Below are positions 1 through 7,821 of a DNA stretch of 10,892 bases, piece after piece. The stretch lies in the NCBI GenBank assembly GCA_026989405.1, contig JALSJL010000423.1, positions 1 to 10,892 of the forward strand. Direction: 5' to 3'. Origin of the DNA: Marinosulfonomonas sp. GTDB taxonomy: Bacteria > Pseudomonadota > Alphaproteobacteria > Rhodobacterales > Rhodobacteraceae. The translations under genes were made by a program, and so were the position numbers. Below the pieces are notes generated by a model. It was not told the origin of the DNA. It ran no database searches and saw only the letters and a program-made list of their open reading frames with translations. How positions within the stretch are numbered: position 1 is the first letter of the stretch; each line of letters starts with the position of its first letter.

Positions 1-1002
1 CATGAGGCCTCCGCACTCGGCGTAGGACGGCAGGCCCTTGGCAATGGCATCGCGAATTGAACTGAGCATGCCAGTGTTGGCCGCCAGTCTGTCCATCGCC
101 ATCTCGGGAAAACCGCCACCGATGAAAAGACCATCGATGTCGGGCAGATGACTGTCATGAATGCTGTCAAACGGGACAAGTTGCGCACCGAGGCGATCAA
201 ATTCTTCAAGATCATCAGGGTAGTAAAACCCGAATGCCTCGTCGCGGGCGATGCCGATACGCAATGGCACCGGATCGCGAAGTGTTGGTGCAGGGGCCGG
301 TGCAGGGGCCGCGAGCTTTGACGCACCGGCCGCAATCGCGAGAAGGCGGTCAAGGTCGACCGATTCAGCCACAATTCGGGCGAAGCCGGCGATCATGTTG
401 TCGAGCTGTCCGGTTTCGACCGGCGTGGTCAGCCCAAGATGGCGCTCTCCGATATCCAGCGCCTTGTCTCGCCGGACGGCGCCAAGAACCGGGATATCGG
501 TGTAGGCGTCGACCGCCGCGCGCAGTTTGCTTTCATGACGCGGGCCTCCAACCTTGTTGAGAATGACACCTGCAATGTCGATGCCCGTATCAAACCCAAG
601 GTAGCCCAACAACAAGGGGGCAATGCCACGGGTCAGCCCATTGGTGTCGATGACCAGGACCACCGGCGTCTTCAGAAGTTTCGCCAGTTCCGCATTGGAG
701 TCACTGCCGTGCAGGTCCACACCGTCAAACAGACCCTTGTTCGTCTCGATCAGCGCCACATCCGCGTTTTGCGAGCGCGAGGAAAACAGGCCGGTGATCT
801 CCGCTGGCGTCATGGTGTTGAAATCAAGGTTGTAGCAGGGGCGCCCGCTGGCTGCTGAAAGCCACATCGGGTCAATGTAGTCGGGGCCTTTCTTGAAAAC
901 CTGAACGGCTTTCCCACGCTCGTGCAAGGCTGCGGCAAGCCCGGTTGAAATCACTGTCTTTCCGGATGATTTATGTGCCGCTGCGATCAGAAATCGATCC
1001 AC
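1..1002 (-). CDS. dsrN: DsrN, siroheme amidase of the CbiA/CobB family (C-terminal part cut off by the window edge)
   Basis: ATP- and glutamine-dependent amidotransferase related to cobyrinic acid a,c-diamide synthase. In sulfur oxidisers DsrN converts siroheme to the siroamide used by DsrAB. The 334 visible residues show the family landmarks in order: an N-terminal P-loop (residues 8-16, AAHKSSGKT), KKGPDYIDP (38-45), ETNKGLFDG (86-94), an Ala-Pro linker (232-239), then the glutamine amidotransferase domain with ARDEAFGFYY (252-261), GGGFPE (295-300) and the nucleophile Cys330 in YAECGGLM. The rest of the amidotransferase domain, including its His, lies beyond base 1. The start is GTG at 1002: a stop codon lies upstream with no other start codon between, and AAGGA sits 7 bases before it. 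It follows dsrP and a small ORF whose stop is 4 bases upstream, so translational coupling is plausible. A general CbiA/CobB function is the alternative, but the position at the end of dsrABEFHCMKLJOP makes DsrN far more likely. Confidence 0.93.
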   Translation of the reverse strand, partial: MDRFLIAAAHKSSGKTVISTGLAAALHERGKAVQVFKKGPDYIDPMWLSAASGRPCYNLDFNTMTPAEITGLFSSRSQNADVALIETNKGLFDGVDLHGSDSNAELAKLLKTPVVLVIDTNGLTRGIAPLLLGYLGFDTGIDIAGVILNKVGGPRHESKLRAAVDAYTDIPVLGAVRRDKALDIGERHLGLTTPVETGQLDNMIAGFARIVAESVDLDRLLAIAAGASKLAAPAPAPAPTLRDPVPLRIGIARDEAFGFYYPDDLEEFDRLGAQLVPFDSIHDSHLPDIDGLFIGGGFPEMAMDRLAANTGMLSSIRDAIAKGLPSYAECGGLM

Positions 1003-1006
1003 GAGC

Positions 1007-1099
1007 CTATCCTTGCCGGGCCGGCCGGGGCATCAGGGCCGGGGGGCGTTCACGACTTGCGTCCCCATCGTGCGGCGGGACGGCGTGTGCTTCTTTCAT
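1007..1099 (-). CDS. Unrecognised 30-codon small ORF between dsrP and dsrN
   Basis: A possible 30-residue peptide beginning MKEAHAVPPHDGD. I do not recognise it. It is hydrophilic, rich in Pro, Arg and Ala, with two Pro-Pro pairs, no cysteine and no membrane segment. The case for translation is the ribosome binding site: AGGAG at 1106-1110 with a 6-base spacer before ATG, as good as any RBS in this operon. The stop TAG (1007-1009) abuts the AAGGA of dsrN and lies 4 bases before its GTG, an arrangement typical of coupled translation. It could be a small protein, a leader that delivers ribosomes to dsrN, or the remnant of a longer gene. Composition alone does not prove it is coding. Confidence 0.4.
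   Translation of the reverse strand: MKEAHAVPPHDGDASRERPPALMPRPARQG
1010..1014 (-). promoter_or_regulatory. Ribosome binding site of dsrN (AAGGA before GTG)
   Basis: AAGGA lies 7 bases before the GTG at 1002 and directly next to the stop codon of the small ORF at 1007-1099. It supports the GTG start, since the in-frame stretch back to the preceding stop has no ATG, GTG or TTG. Confidence 0.65.
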
Positions 1100-1105
1100 T
1101 GGTGG

Positions 1106-1110
1106 CTCCT
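1106..1110 (-). promoter_or_regulatory. Strong ribosome binding site of the small ORF before dsrN
   Basis: AGGAG with a 6-base spacer to the ATG at 1099, placed 15 bases after the dsrP stop codon. It serves no other start codon, so it is the main evidence that the 30-codon ORF is translated. Confidence 0.5.
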
Positions 1111-1124
1111 GTGCGGGGTTGCGC

Positions 1125-2345
1125 TCAGGCAGCTTCGCCCGGTTTGGCGTGCGGATCAATGGTCTCGTCGGAAAGGTCTTGCGGCAGGATGCGCAATGCC
1201 ACGACGCCAAGACCTGTAATGGCCATGGCCACCGCAATTCCGCCAAGCCCGAGCGCAAACTCTGCAAGAGTTGGCTTGTAGCTGGCGATCTGGCCATCAA
1301 GGAAACTGCTGGAGGCCTCATATCCCGGAAAGATCTCCAGCGGGAAGGCCTGCCCGCCGATGACGATGACATAGAGTTGGGCAAACCCGCCAAGGATCAC
1401 CAGAACCGACGCCAGCAGCGTTGTGCCCGGTTTGCGTCCGACGCTGGGGTGAAACACCAACGCAATCGGAAGGGCGCCGCCGACAACAACTTGCCCGATC
1501 CAGAACAGCGTGGTGAAGATACCGCCATCGCGCAGGAAGAACCGCTCAATGTCGCCGTGCTCAGCCGCATAAAGGGCCGTCAGGTGTTGCACAGCCGTAA
1601 AATACAGGACCAGAGCTGCGAAGATACCCAACAAACGGCCCAGCCGGTTCATCAGCCCGGCGCCGACCGGGCGGCCCGCGATGCGGAACAAGGCATTGAG
1701 AACCAGGATGAAAACAGCCAGACCGAAGGAAAACGACATGGCAACAAACAAGGGGGCCATGATCGCGGCGTCATAGCCGGGGCGGGCGACAAGCCAGCCA
1801 AAAATCGACCCGGTCCCGGTTGTCAGCGCGAGGCGCCACAAAAAGGCCGCGGTGCCGACGCCCGTGATGACCTTGTTGGGCATTCCGCGCGCCATCTGGA
1901 CAAACAGATAGGTGCCGACGATCGCGAAAAAACCAGTATACAGGTAGATGTTCCAAGCGAAAATCGATCGGAAATTATACTCGGTCATTGCGACAATCAG
2001 CCGGTCAGGCCGGCCAAGGTCAAGCACGAGAACCGCGAGGCCACCCGCCAGAAGCGCGACGGCCAGAAGCCCGGACAGCCGTGCCATCGGTTTATAGACC
2101 GTCTTGCCGAACACGGACGCAATCGAGGCCACATTCAGCGCGCCCGACGCCGCGACAATAAGGAAGATCGCAAAGACATGCGGCAGCCCCCAGACAATCT
2201 GGTTGTTCATGCCGGTGACGATATGGCCATTATGTTCGATATACAGAACCGACCAGGCCGCGCCGGCGATGAAAGCGCCCACCAACAGCGCAAGCATCCA
2301 GACTTGCGGTGTCAGTTTGAGTTCCTGGTAAACAGTCCGTGCCAT
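1125..2345 (-). CDS. dsrP: DsrP, NrfD/PsrC-like integral membrane subunit of DsrMKJOP
   Basis: Membrane quinone-interacting subunit of the DsrMKJOP complex, paired with the periplasmic ferredoxin DsrO. The 406-residue protein is hydrophobic nearly throughout and shows about ten membrane-spanning stretches, as in the NrfD family. Examples are the segments around WMLALLVGAFIAG, VFAIFLIVAASGA, LLAVALLAGGLAVLVLDLG, LVLYFTAVQHLTALY and LASVLVILGGFAQLYVIVIGG. The LDLGRPDR stretch after the third helix is typical of NrfD-type subunits. Length fits the family. Two starts are possible: GTG at 2357 and ATG at 2345. I chose the ATG because GGGTGGGA lies just before it, while nothing resembling an RBS precedes the GTG; the longer form would add only four residues. 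The gene begins 17 bases after dsrO, as in other dsr operons. Confidence 0.95.
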   Translation of the reverse strand: MARTVYQELKLTPQVWMLALLVGAFIAGAAWSVLYIEHNGHIVTGMNNQIVWGLPHVFAIFLIVAASGALNVASIASVFGKTVYKPMARLSGLLAVALLAGGLAVLVLDLGRPDRLIVAMTEYNFRSIFAWNIYLYTGFFAIVGTYLFVQMARGMPNKVITGVGTAAFLWRLALTTGTGSIFGWLVARPGYDAAIMAPLFVAMSFSFGLAVFILVLNALFRIAGRPVGAGLMNRLGRLLGIFAALVLYFTAVQHLTALYAAEHGDIERFFLRDGGIFTTLFWIGQVVVGGALPIALVFHPSVGRKPGTTLLASVLVILGGFAQLYVIVIGGQAFPLEIFPGYEASSSFLDGQIASYKPTLAEFALGLGGIAVAMAITGLGVVALRILPQDLSDETIDPHAKPGEAA

Positions 2346-2362
2346 GTCCCGTCCCACCCGTG

Positions 2363-3121
2363 TCAGATATTGCTGTAGTGCACGCCGGGATTGACCCGAA
2401 GGTCCTCGCGAAGCGTGATTGAGGGGTATTCGGCCAACCGCCTGGATATTTCGCTCTCGGGATCGTTCAGATCGCCGAACAGCATCGCGCCGTTGCCAGT
2501 CTTTCCACAGGCCTCGACGCAGGCAGGCGTGCCGCCCTCATCGATGCGGTGAACACAAAGCGTGCAGCTTTCGACGGTGCCCTTGCCCCGCGGAGAATAG
2601 GATTTCTGATCTTCCAGTTCTTCATGAACGAAAGAGCGGGCCTTGAACGGGCAGGCCATCATGCAATAACGGCAGCCAATGCAGGTGTGCTTGTCGACCA
2701 GGACAATCCCGTCAGGCCGGATGAACGAAGCGCCGGTCGGGCAGACGTCAACGCATGGCGGGTTTTCGCAGTGCTGGCACATGACCGGCAACGAGACTTC
2801 GCGGCCCGTATCCTTGTCTTTCAGGTCGACTTTCCGGATCCACTGGGGGTCGGTTTCCGGGTTGCCCGTGTCCTCCCAGCCGTGTTCGTCCGAACAGGCC
2901 GTGACACAGGCCGTGCAGTCCTTGGCGCATTTGTTCACATCGATCAGCAAGCCCCAGCGCTTGCCCGGATCCGCCAGCGCCTTGGCTTCGCCGCCAAAGG
3001 CCATGAGGGTCACACCCGGCGCGAGCGCCACCGTGGCCACCGCAGCACCAGAGCGCAAGAACTCTCGCCGGTTGATCTCGGTGATGTCCTTGGCAGGGGT
3101 TTTCAGGGCAGGGAGCTTCAT
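2363..3121 (-). CDS. dsrO: DsrO, periplasmic Tat-exported ferredoxin subunit of DsrMKJOP
   Basis: Electron-transfer subunit between the heme protein DsrJ and the membrane protein DsrP. Its 252 residues start with a twin-arginine signal (RREFLRSG, residues 18-25, followed by a hydrophobic stretch to about 44), so the folded iron-sulfur protein is exported by Tat. Sixteen cysteines in four groups bind four [4Fe-4S] clusters: 65/69/72/76, 115/118/123/127, 147/150/153/157 and 186/189/201/205. This is the NrfC/PsrB/HybA-type ferredoxin pattern. The ATG overlaps the dsrJ stop by four bases (ATGA), and AAGGGA lies 7 bases upstream inside dsrJ, so the two genes are likely translationally coupled. Confidence 0.96.
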   Translation of the reverse strand: MKLPALKTPAKDITEINRREFLRSGAAVATVALAPGVTLMAFGGEAKALADPGKRWGLLIDVNKCAKDCTACVTACSDEHGWEDTGNPETDPQWIRKVDLKDKDTGREVSLPVMCQHCENPPCVDVCPTGASFIRPDGIVLVDKHTCIGCRYCMMACPFKARSFVHEELEDQKSYSPRGKGTVESCTLCVHRIDEGGTPACVEACGKTGNGAMLFGDLNDPESEISRRLAEYPSITLREDLRVNPGVHYSNI

Positions 3122-3555
3122 TCGGTCATCCCTTCGAGATAGTCCGCCAATTCGCGGCTGTCTGGATACTTTTGCAGCAGGATGCGGATACTGTCCTCAT
3201 CCGGTTTCGAGTTATGACACTGAAAACAATCGATCTTCACTGCCGCGAACTGGTGGCAAACAGCGCAGAAATGACCTTCTTCCTTCACCGAGACCGGCAG
3301 GGCGTCCGGGCCCTTGACAGCATGGCAGGTCACACAGTCTTTCAGCGAGTTCTCAATCGCCCGATCGCCCAGCCGCATCGTCAGGTCACGGTCGTGCTTG
3401 AGCAGTTTCATGTGGTTGGCCCGCATGAATTCGTTGCCCTCAGGGTGCGCCGGCCCAACGGCCTTGGGCACATCGGGTATCAGGTGCTCGCCCGCATGAA
3501 CTGTGCTGGCGAGCACGCCGAATAACAGCAGGATGCCTGCAAAAAGCCGCATCAT
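3118..3555 (-). CDS. dsrJ: DsrJ, periplasmic triheme cytochrome c of DsrMKJOP, lacking the usual axial cysteine
   Basis: Small cytochrome c of the DsrMKJOP complex, thought to exchange electrons or sulfur species on the periplasmic side. The 145-residue product begins with a Sec-type signal or membrane anchor (hydrophobic residues 3-19, AHA-like site near 21) and carries exactly three CXXCH heme motifs: CVTCH 74-78, CAVCH 97-101 and CFQCH 110-114. The conserved block MRANHMKLL (44-52) and His54 supply likely distal ligands. There is no seventh cysteine. In A. vinosum DsrJ a cysteine upstream of the MRxxHM block (Cys46) is reported as a heme ligand; here the corresponding place appears to be His37. 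Two adjacent ATG codons (3555, 3552) could start it; I use the first. It begins 2 bases after the dsrL stop and overlaps dsrO by four bases. Confidence 0.94.
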   Translation of the reverse strand: MMRLFAGILLLFGVLASTVHAGEHLIPDVPKAVGPAHPEGNEFMRANHMKLLKHDRDLTMRLGDRAIENSLKDCVTCHAVKGPDALPVSVKEEGHFCAVCHQFAAVKIDCFQCHNSKPDEDSIRILLQKYPDSRELADYLEGMTE

Positions 3556-3557
3556 TC

Positions 3558-5495
3558 CTATTCCCCAAGTCCCATCTTGATGTAACCTGTCGGGCAGACA
3601 TCGGCGCAGATGTGGCACCCGATGCAACGCGTATAGTCGGTGTAGACGTAACGGCCGACAGTGCGTTCAGACTTGGGCACGCGGTGAACAGCGTCTTGCG
3701 GGCAGTAGATCACGCAGTTGTCGCATTCAAAGCACATGCCACAGGACATGCAGCGTTCGCCTTCCTTTTGCGCCTGTTCTTCCGAAAAGCCGATGATCCG
3801 CTCTTCGAAGTTGCCGATCACGGCATCGCCCTCGATGTGCTTTTCCGCACGGATTTCACGGGGAACGAACTCAAAATGGGCCTTGAACAGTTCTTCGTGG
3901 GGGATGATCTGCCCGTCCGACCTGTCTTCAAAGTTGTGAATGGCGAAGTCTGAATCATCGGTGCCGCGCACCTGTTCGTGGACGTAGGCCTGCGGATCCT
4001 TGCCCCGGCGGTGCAGCTCTTCCAGAAGATTGAAGTGATGCACGTCGACCTTGGGGCGTTTCTCGATCGCACCATCGTCGAAGTAGTCGTTGATCGCTTC
4101 GGCGGCAATGCGGCCGTGACCGATTGCTGTGGTCAGAAGATGCGGGCGGATGATGTCGCCGCCGGCAAAATGCTTGGCCTTGCCTTTGACGGCGTAGGCC
4201 TTCTCGATATCGATAAAGCCGCGCCCGTTGTCCAGGTCTTCAAGCCCCTGCAGATCACCGAACTGTCCGATGGCCGAGATGATGATGTCACACTCGATCT
4301 CGAACTCGGTGCCTTCAATCGGCTCGGGTGCATTACCCTTCATCTCGCATTTGCACATCTTGAGGGCGCGGGCCTTGCCGTTGTCGTCAAGCAGCACCTC
4401 CAGCGGCATCACACCGCCAATGATCTCGACGCCTTCGCGCTTGGCATCTTCGCGCTCGTGTTCTGCGGCCGTCATTTCTTCGACCGGGAAAAGCGAGGTC
4501 AGCGTGGCCTCGATACCTTCGCGCGTCAGCGCGCCGGCCGCGTCCGAAGCCGTGAAATCGATCACCGAGCCGGACGCATGGGCCGCCGGCTTCACATCGG
4601 TGATATGCCCCAGGCGTCGCGCAACCGAGGCCACGTCGATCGAGGTATCGCCGCCGCCGACCACGACGACCTTTTTGGCCGTTCCGAACACCCAACCCTT
4701 GTTGAAAGCATCAAGGAATTCAATGCCTTCGATGCAGTTTTCGGCCTCTTCCCAGCCTTTGACCGGAAGCGGACGACCCTTTTGTGCACCCAGTGCCCAG
4801 AAGATCGCATCAAAACTCTCTTCGATCTTTTCCAGGGACACATCCACACCGACCCGGGTGTTCAGATGAACGTCCACGCCCATGTCGATGATGCGCCCGA
4901 TTTCCTTGTCGAGCATCTCGCGTGGGGTCCGGTAGCCGGGGATGCCATAGCGCATCATGCCGCCAAGTTCTTCGTTTGCTTCGAACAACGTGACCGAATG
5001 CCCGTCGCGCCGCAGGAAAAAGGCCGCCGCCAGGCCGGCAGGGCCGCCGCCGATCACGGCGACCTTCTGGCCGGTGTCAGCCGCCGCTTCCGGCATGCGG
5101 ACGTCATTTTGATTGGCCCAGTCGCCAACATACTGCTCAACCCCGTTGATGCCGACATAGTCGTCGACGGCATTGCGGTTGCAACCGGCTTCGCACGGTG
5201 CCGGGCACACCCGGCCCATGGTCGCGGGGAAGGGGTTGGCGTCAATCATGCGTTGAAACGCGTATTCCTGCCAGGCCATGCCTTCGACCGGCGGCTTGTC
5301 CATGCCGCGTGCAATTGCCAGCCAGCCGCGAATTTCGTGACCCGAGGGGCAGGAACCCTGGCAGGGCGGAGTCTTGTGGACATATGTCGGGCACTTGTAG
5401 GACGTATCTTGCTGAAAGATCTTTTCCTCGAGTTCCCAGTCGTTGGGCATTTCACCTTCTTCAAAGCGCCTGAATGTCAGGTTTTGGTCGCTCAT
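3558..5495 (-). CDS. dsrL: DsrL, iron-sulfur flavoprotein NAD(P)+ oxidoreductase partner of DsrAB
   Basis: Cytoplasmic flavoprotein resembling the small subunit of glutamate synthase (GltD), which passes electrons from sulfur oxidation at DsrAB to NAD(P)+ in rDsr organisms. Domains in its 645 residues: an N-terminal iron-sulfur region with Cys35/45/49 and Cys97/101/105; an FAD-binding Rossmann motif GGGPAG (149-154); an NAD(P)-binding motif GGGDTS (280-285); a second FAD contact FAGGDI (443-448); a linker specific to DsrL (about 480-575); and a C-terminal ferredoxin with Cys582/585/588/591/594/598 and Cys624/627/630/634 for two [4Fe-4S] clusters. The length fits DsrL and the ferredoxin tail separates it from plain GltD. 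The ATG at 5495 overlaps the dsrK stop (ATGA), with a strong GGAGG 7 bases upstream inside dsrK. Its presence supports the oxidative direction of the pathway. Confidence 0.96.
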   Translation of the reverse strand: MSDQNLTFRRFEEGEMPNDWELEEKIFQQDTSYKCPTYVHKTPPCQGSCPSGHEIRGWLAIARGMDKPPVEGMAWQEYAFQRMIDANPFPATMGRVCPAPCEAGCNRNAVDDYVGINGVEQYVGDWANQNDVRMPEAAADTGQKVAVIGGGPAGLAAAFFLRRDGHSVTLFEANEELGGMMRYGIPGYRTPREMLDKEIGRIIDMGVDVHLNTRVGVDVSLEKIEESFDAIFWALGAQKGRPLPVKGWEEAENCIEGIEFLDAFNKGWVFGTAKKVVVVGGGDTSIDVASVARRLGHITDVKPAAHASGSVIDFTASDAAGALTREGIEATLTSLFPVEEMTAAEHEREDAKREGVEIIGGVMPLEVLLDDNGKARALKMCKCEMKGNAPEPIEGTEFEIECDIIISAIGQFGDLQGLEDLDNGRGFIDIEKAYAVKGKAKHFAGGDIIRPHLLTTAIGHGRIAAEAINDYFDDGAIEKRPKVDVHHFNLLEELHRRGKDPQAYVHEQVRGTDDSDFAIHNFEDRSDGQIIPHEELFKAHFEFVPREIRAEKHIEGDAVIGNFEERIIGFSEEQAQKEGERCMSCGMCFECDNCVIYCPQDAVHRVPKSERTVGRYVYTDYTRCIGCHICADVCPTGYIKMGLGE

Positions 5496-7039
5496 GTGCT
5501 TTCCTCCGCTACGGGCTCATCAGCCTCGTCTGTTTCTTGCCCGTCCAGGATGACGGCATTGGCTACCAGTTGGTGAACCGACATGATGCTGTCCATGTCG
5601 TAGCCGTATTTTGGCATCACCTTGGAAAACTGGGTTTTGCAAATGGCGCAGATTGCCGCCATATGCGTGACGCCGTGTTCCTCTGTAACCTGCTGCAGGG
5701 CTGTCATTCGCGGCTTGGCACCCTTGACGCGCAGGTCCAGAAGGTCGTCGGTCAAAAGCCCGCCACCGCCGCCACAACAGAACGTGTTTTCCCGGATCGT
5801 ATCGGGATCCATGTCGTAGTAGTTGTTGCAAACGGCCTTCAGAACGGCCCGAGGCACCTCGAATTGCCCGCCTTCTTCGCGCCCCATGGAAGAGCCGCGC
5901 GCGACGTTGCAACTGTCATGGAAGGTCATGACATATTCATCGTTTTTCGACTTGTCGATCTTCAGCCGGCCGCTCTCGATCTCATCCAGTGTAAATTCAA
6001 GGATATGCTGCGGAATCGGGTAGTTCTGATCCAGAAAATCAAACGGCCCGGCCAGGGTGTTCAGGAAAGAGTAGGCCACGCGCCAGGCATGGCCGCATTC
6101 GCCAAAGACGATCCGTTTGACGCCCAGATCCTTGGCCGCCTGACGGATGCGCCAGGAGACTTCGCGCATGTTTTCGTAGGAGCCGATGAACATGCCGAAA
6201 TTCGCCGCTTCCGAGGCATAAGAGCTCAACGTCCAGCTGACGCCCGCCGAATGGAACACCTTGGCGTATCCAAGAAGCCCGTCGATATGTGGTTCGGCAA
6301 AGAAGTCGGCCGAAGGCGTGATCAGCAGGATGTCGGCGCCCTTCACATCAAGCGGTATTTTTACCGGGATGCCGGTTTCATCTTCCAGGTCTTCTTCCAG
6401 ATCATCCAGCGTGGCGCGCAAGGCCTTTGGGTTGAGGCCGAGGTTGTTGCCTGTCTTTTTCAGCTTGGCGATGATCTCGTTACAGTATTTCTGGCCGACG
6501 CCCACACTGTCGAGAATTTCGCGCGCCGCCATCGAGATTTCAGCCGTGTCGATGCCATAGGGGCAGGAAACAGCACATCGGCGGCACTGAGAACACTGGT
6601 GGTAGTAGGTATACCATTCATCCAGCACTTCCTTTGTCAGGTCGCGCGCACCCACAAGTTTCGGAAAATATTTTCCGGCGAAAGTGTAGTAACGCCGGTA
6701 GACACTGCGCAAAAGGTCCTGGCGGGCAACTGGCATGTTCTTGGGGTCGCCCGTGCCCAGGAAATAGTGGCATTTGTCGGTGCAGGCACCGCATTTCACG
6801 CAGGTATCCAGGTAGACCCGGAAGGCGCGGTTCTTTTCGGCCAGTTCGCCCATTTTGGCGATGGCAACCTCTTTCCAATTGTCCAGCAGCTCGCCGGGGA
6901 AACCCAATGGTTCATTGTGCTCGGGGGCGGCTTCAAAGGTGTGGATGTCGGCCGAAGCGCCACAAGCCAGCTTGGGAATTTCCAGCGGGTCCTTGCCGAT
7001 TTTCGGCGTGCCATCATCGTTCTTGTCAAGCGGTGCCAT
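5492..7039 (-). CDS. dsrK: DsrK, HdrD-like catalytic iron-sulfur subunit of DsrMKJOP
   Basis: Cytoplasm-facing subunit related to heterodisulfide reductase HdrD, thought to act on the DsrC disulfide or trisulfide through a special [4Fe-4S] cluster. In its 515 residues, two ferredoxin-type motifs are seen at Cys80/83/86/90 (CVKCGACTDKC) and Cys149/152/155/159 (CSQCRRCAVSCP). The CCG-type region follows, with Cys315 (GECGHAWR), Cys377 (FHDSCN), Cys421-422 (FCCGGGGG) and Cys464/467 (ICAICK). An additional cysteine occurs at residue 26. The C-terminus is acidic. It starts 3 bases after dsrM with GGAG 11 bases before the ATG, and overlaps dsrL by four bases. DsrM is its expected membrane partner. 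Confidence 0.96.
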   Translation of the reverse strand: MAPLDKNDDGTPKIGKDPLEIPKLACGASADIHTFEAAPEHNEPLGFPGELLDNWKEVAIAKMGELAEKNRAFRVYLDTCVKCGACTDKCHYFLGTGDPKNMPVARQDLLRSVYRRYYTFAGKYFPKLVGARDLTKEVLDEWYTYYHQCSQCRRCAVSCPYGIDTAEISMAAREILDSVGVGQKYCNEIIAKLKKTGNNLGLNPKALRATLDDLEEDLEDETGIPVKIPLDVKGADILLITPSADFFAEPHIDGLLGYAKVFHSAGVSWTLSSYASEAANFGMFIGSYENMREVSWRIRQAAKDLGVKRIVFGECGHAWRVAYSFLNTLAGPFDFLDQNYPIPQHILEFTLDEIESGRLKIDKSKNDEYVMTFHDSCNVARGSSMGREEGGQFEVPRAVLKAVCNNYYDMDPDTIRENTFCCGGGGGLLTDDLLDLRVKGAKPRMTALQQVTEEHGVTHMAAICAICKTQFSKVMPKYGYDMDSIMSVHQLVANAVILDGQETDEADEPVAEEST

Positions 7040-7042
7040 GGA

Positions 7043-7798
7043 TCAGTTTTCTCCACTTGCAGGAATGGTTTCGGGCAGCGGGGGCAACTGGTCTGCCCAG
7101 GCCGTCTTGTGGCGGAATTCACGGGCGTTATCGACCTGTGTGCGGCTCGGGGCAAAGAACAGACCCGGCGCATGCATCAGCTTGGAAATCGGGAAGATGA
7201 TCATCAGAATTGCAACCGAACCCAGATGGACCAGGAGCGGCAGCGTTGTCGGCAATTCGAGAATTTGAAACCGCATCAGCCCAAGCATGTAGGCCTTGAC
7301 CATGATGATGTCGGTCGGGGTGACGAATTTCATCATCAGCCCGGAAAACGCGATGAGGATCAGCAGGGCCAGCATCAGGTAGTCGGACGGGCTGGAAATG
7401 TAGCGGATACGCTCCTGAAAGACTCGCCGGGCAAACAGGCCCAGCAGGCCGGCCATCATTGCAAACCCGGCATAGACGCCGATGGGCTGGATCAGATCGA
7501 CCCACCACCAGACCGGCTGCGTAAAGTAACGCAGGTGGCGCAGCAGGACAAGCAGCATGCCCCAGTGGAACAGGAAACCAAAAACCCAGATCCACTTGTT
7601 CGATTTGAACAGACTCTGGAAAAACAAGACTTCACGGGCCATTCGCAGGACCACCCCGGTACGTGTCCGGGGGGCCGGCGATACCGGAATCTTCAGCGGA
7701 GCAGGCGTGCGCGCATATTTCAGCACCTTCGTCGCAACCCCGACGACCAACAGGATCGTCGCGGCATATAACAGCACTGCATAAAGCGTTGACAACAC
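7043..7798 (-). CDS. dsrM: DsrM, NarI-like diheme cytochrome b membrane subunit of DsrMKJOP
   Basis: Membrane cytochrome b that links DsrK to the quinone pool. The 251 residues hold about five hydrophobic helices (roughly 3-25, 69-89, 105-124, 139-156, 185-206). Four histidines are placed as in nitrate reductase NarI: His78 and His88 are 10 apart and His191 and His209 are 18 apart, the same spacing as the NarI ligands of the two b hemes. Length fits DsrM. The start is GTG at 7798, followed by TTG; GGGAGG lies 7 bases upstream, which decides for the GTG. A hairpin in the 68-base gap after dsrC precedes it, so dsrM onward may be expressed at a different level from dsrC. Confidence 0.95.
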   Translation of the reverse strand: MLSTLYAVLLYAATILLVVGVATKVLKYARTPAPLKIPVSPAPRTRTGVVLRMAREVLFFQSLFKSNKWIWVFGFLFHWGMLLVLLRHLRYFTQPVWWWVDLIQPIGVYAGFAMMAGLLGLFARRVFQERIRYISSPSDYLMLALLILIAFSGLMMKFVTPTDIIMVKAYMLGLMRFQILELPTTLPLLVHLGSVAILMIIFPISKLMHAPGLFFAPSRTQVDNAREFRHKTAWADQLPPLPETIPASGEN

Positions 7799-7805
7799 TT
7801 GAACG

Positions 7806-7811
7806 CCTCCC
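7806..7811 (-). promoter_or_regulatory. Ribosome binding site of dsrM (GGGAGG before GTG)
   Basis: GGGAGG with a 7-base spacer to the GTG at 7798. It decides the non-ATG start of dsrM and lies downstream of the dsrC-dsrM hairpin, so it stays free when the hairpin forms. Confidence 0.7.
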
Positions 7812-7821
7812 GAGAAGTGGC

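Noticed and set aside
945..2378. Plus-strand open frame of 477 codons opposite dsrP
   Set aside because: The translation is rich in Arg, Gln, Asp and Lys, the usual complement of a membrane-protein gene read backwards; dsrP is the real gene.
3978..5576. Plus-strand open frame of 532 codons opposite dsrL
   Set aside because: Shadow of dsrL in GC-rich sequence; no recognisable domain and no sensible ribosome binding site or neighbours on that strand.
5474..7771. Plus-strand open frame of 765 codons opposite dsrM/dsrK
   Set aside because: It lies antisense to dsrM and dsrK, whose heme and iron-sulfur motifs are intact. Its translation is low-complexity and matches no family; such frames are common opposite GC-rich genes.
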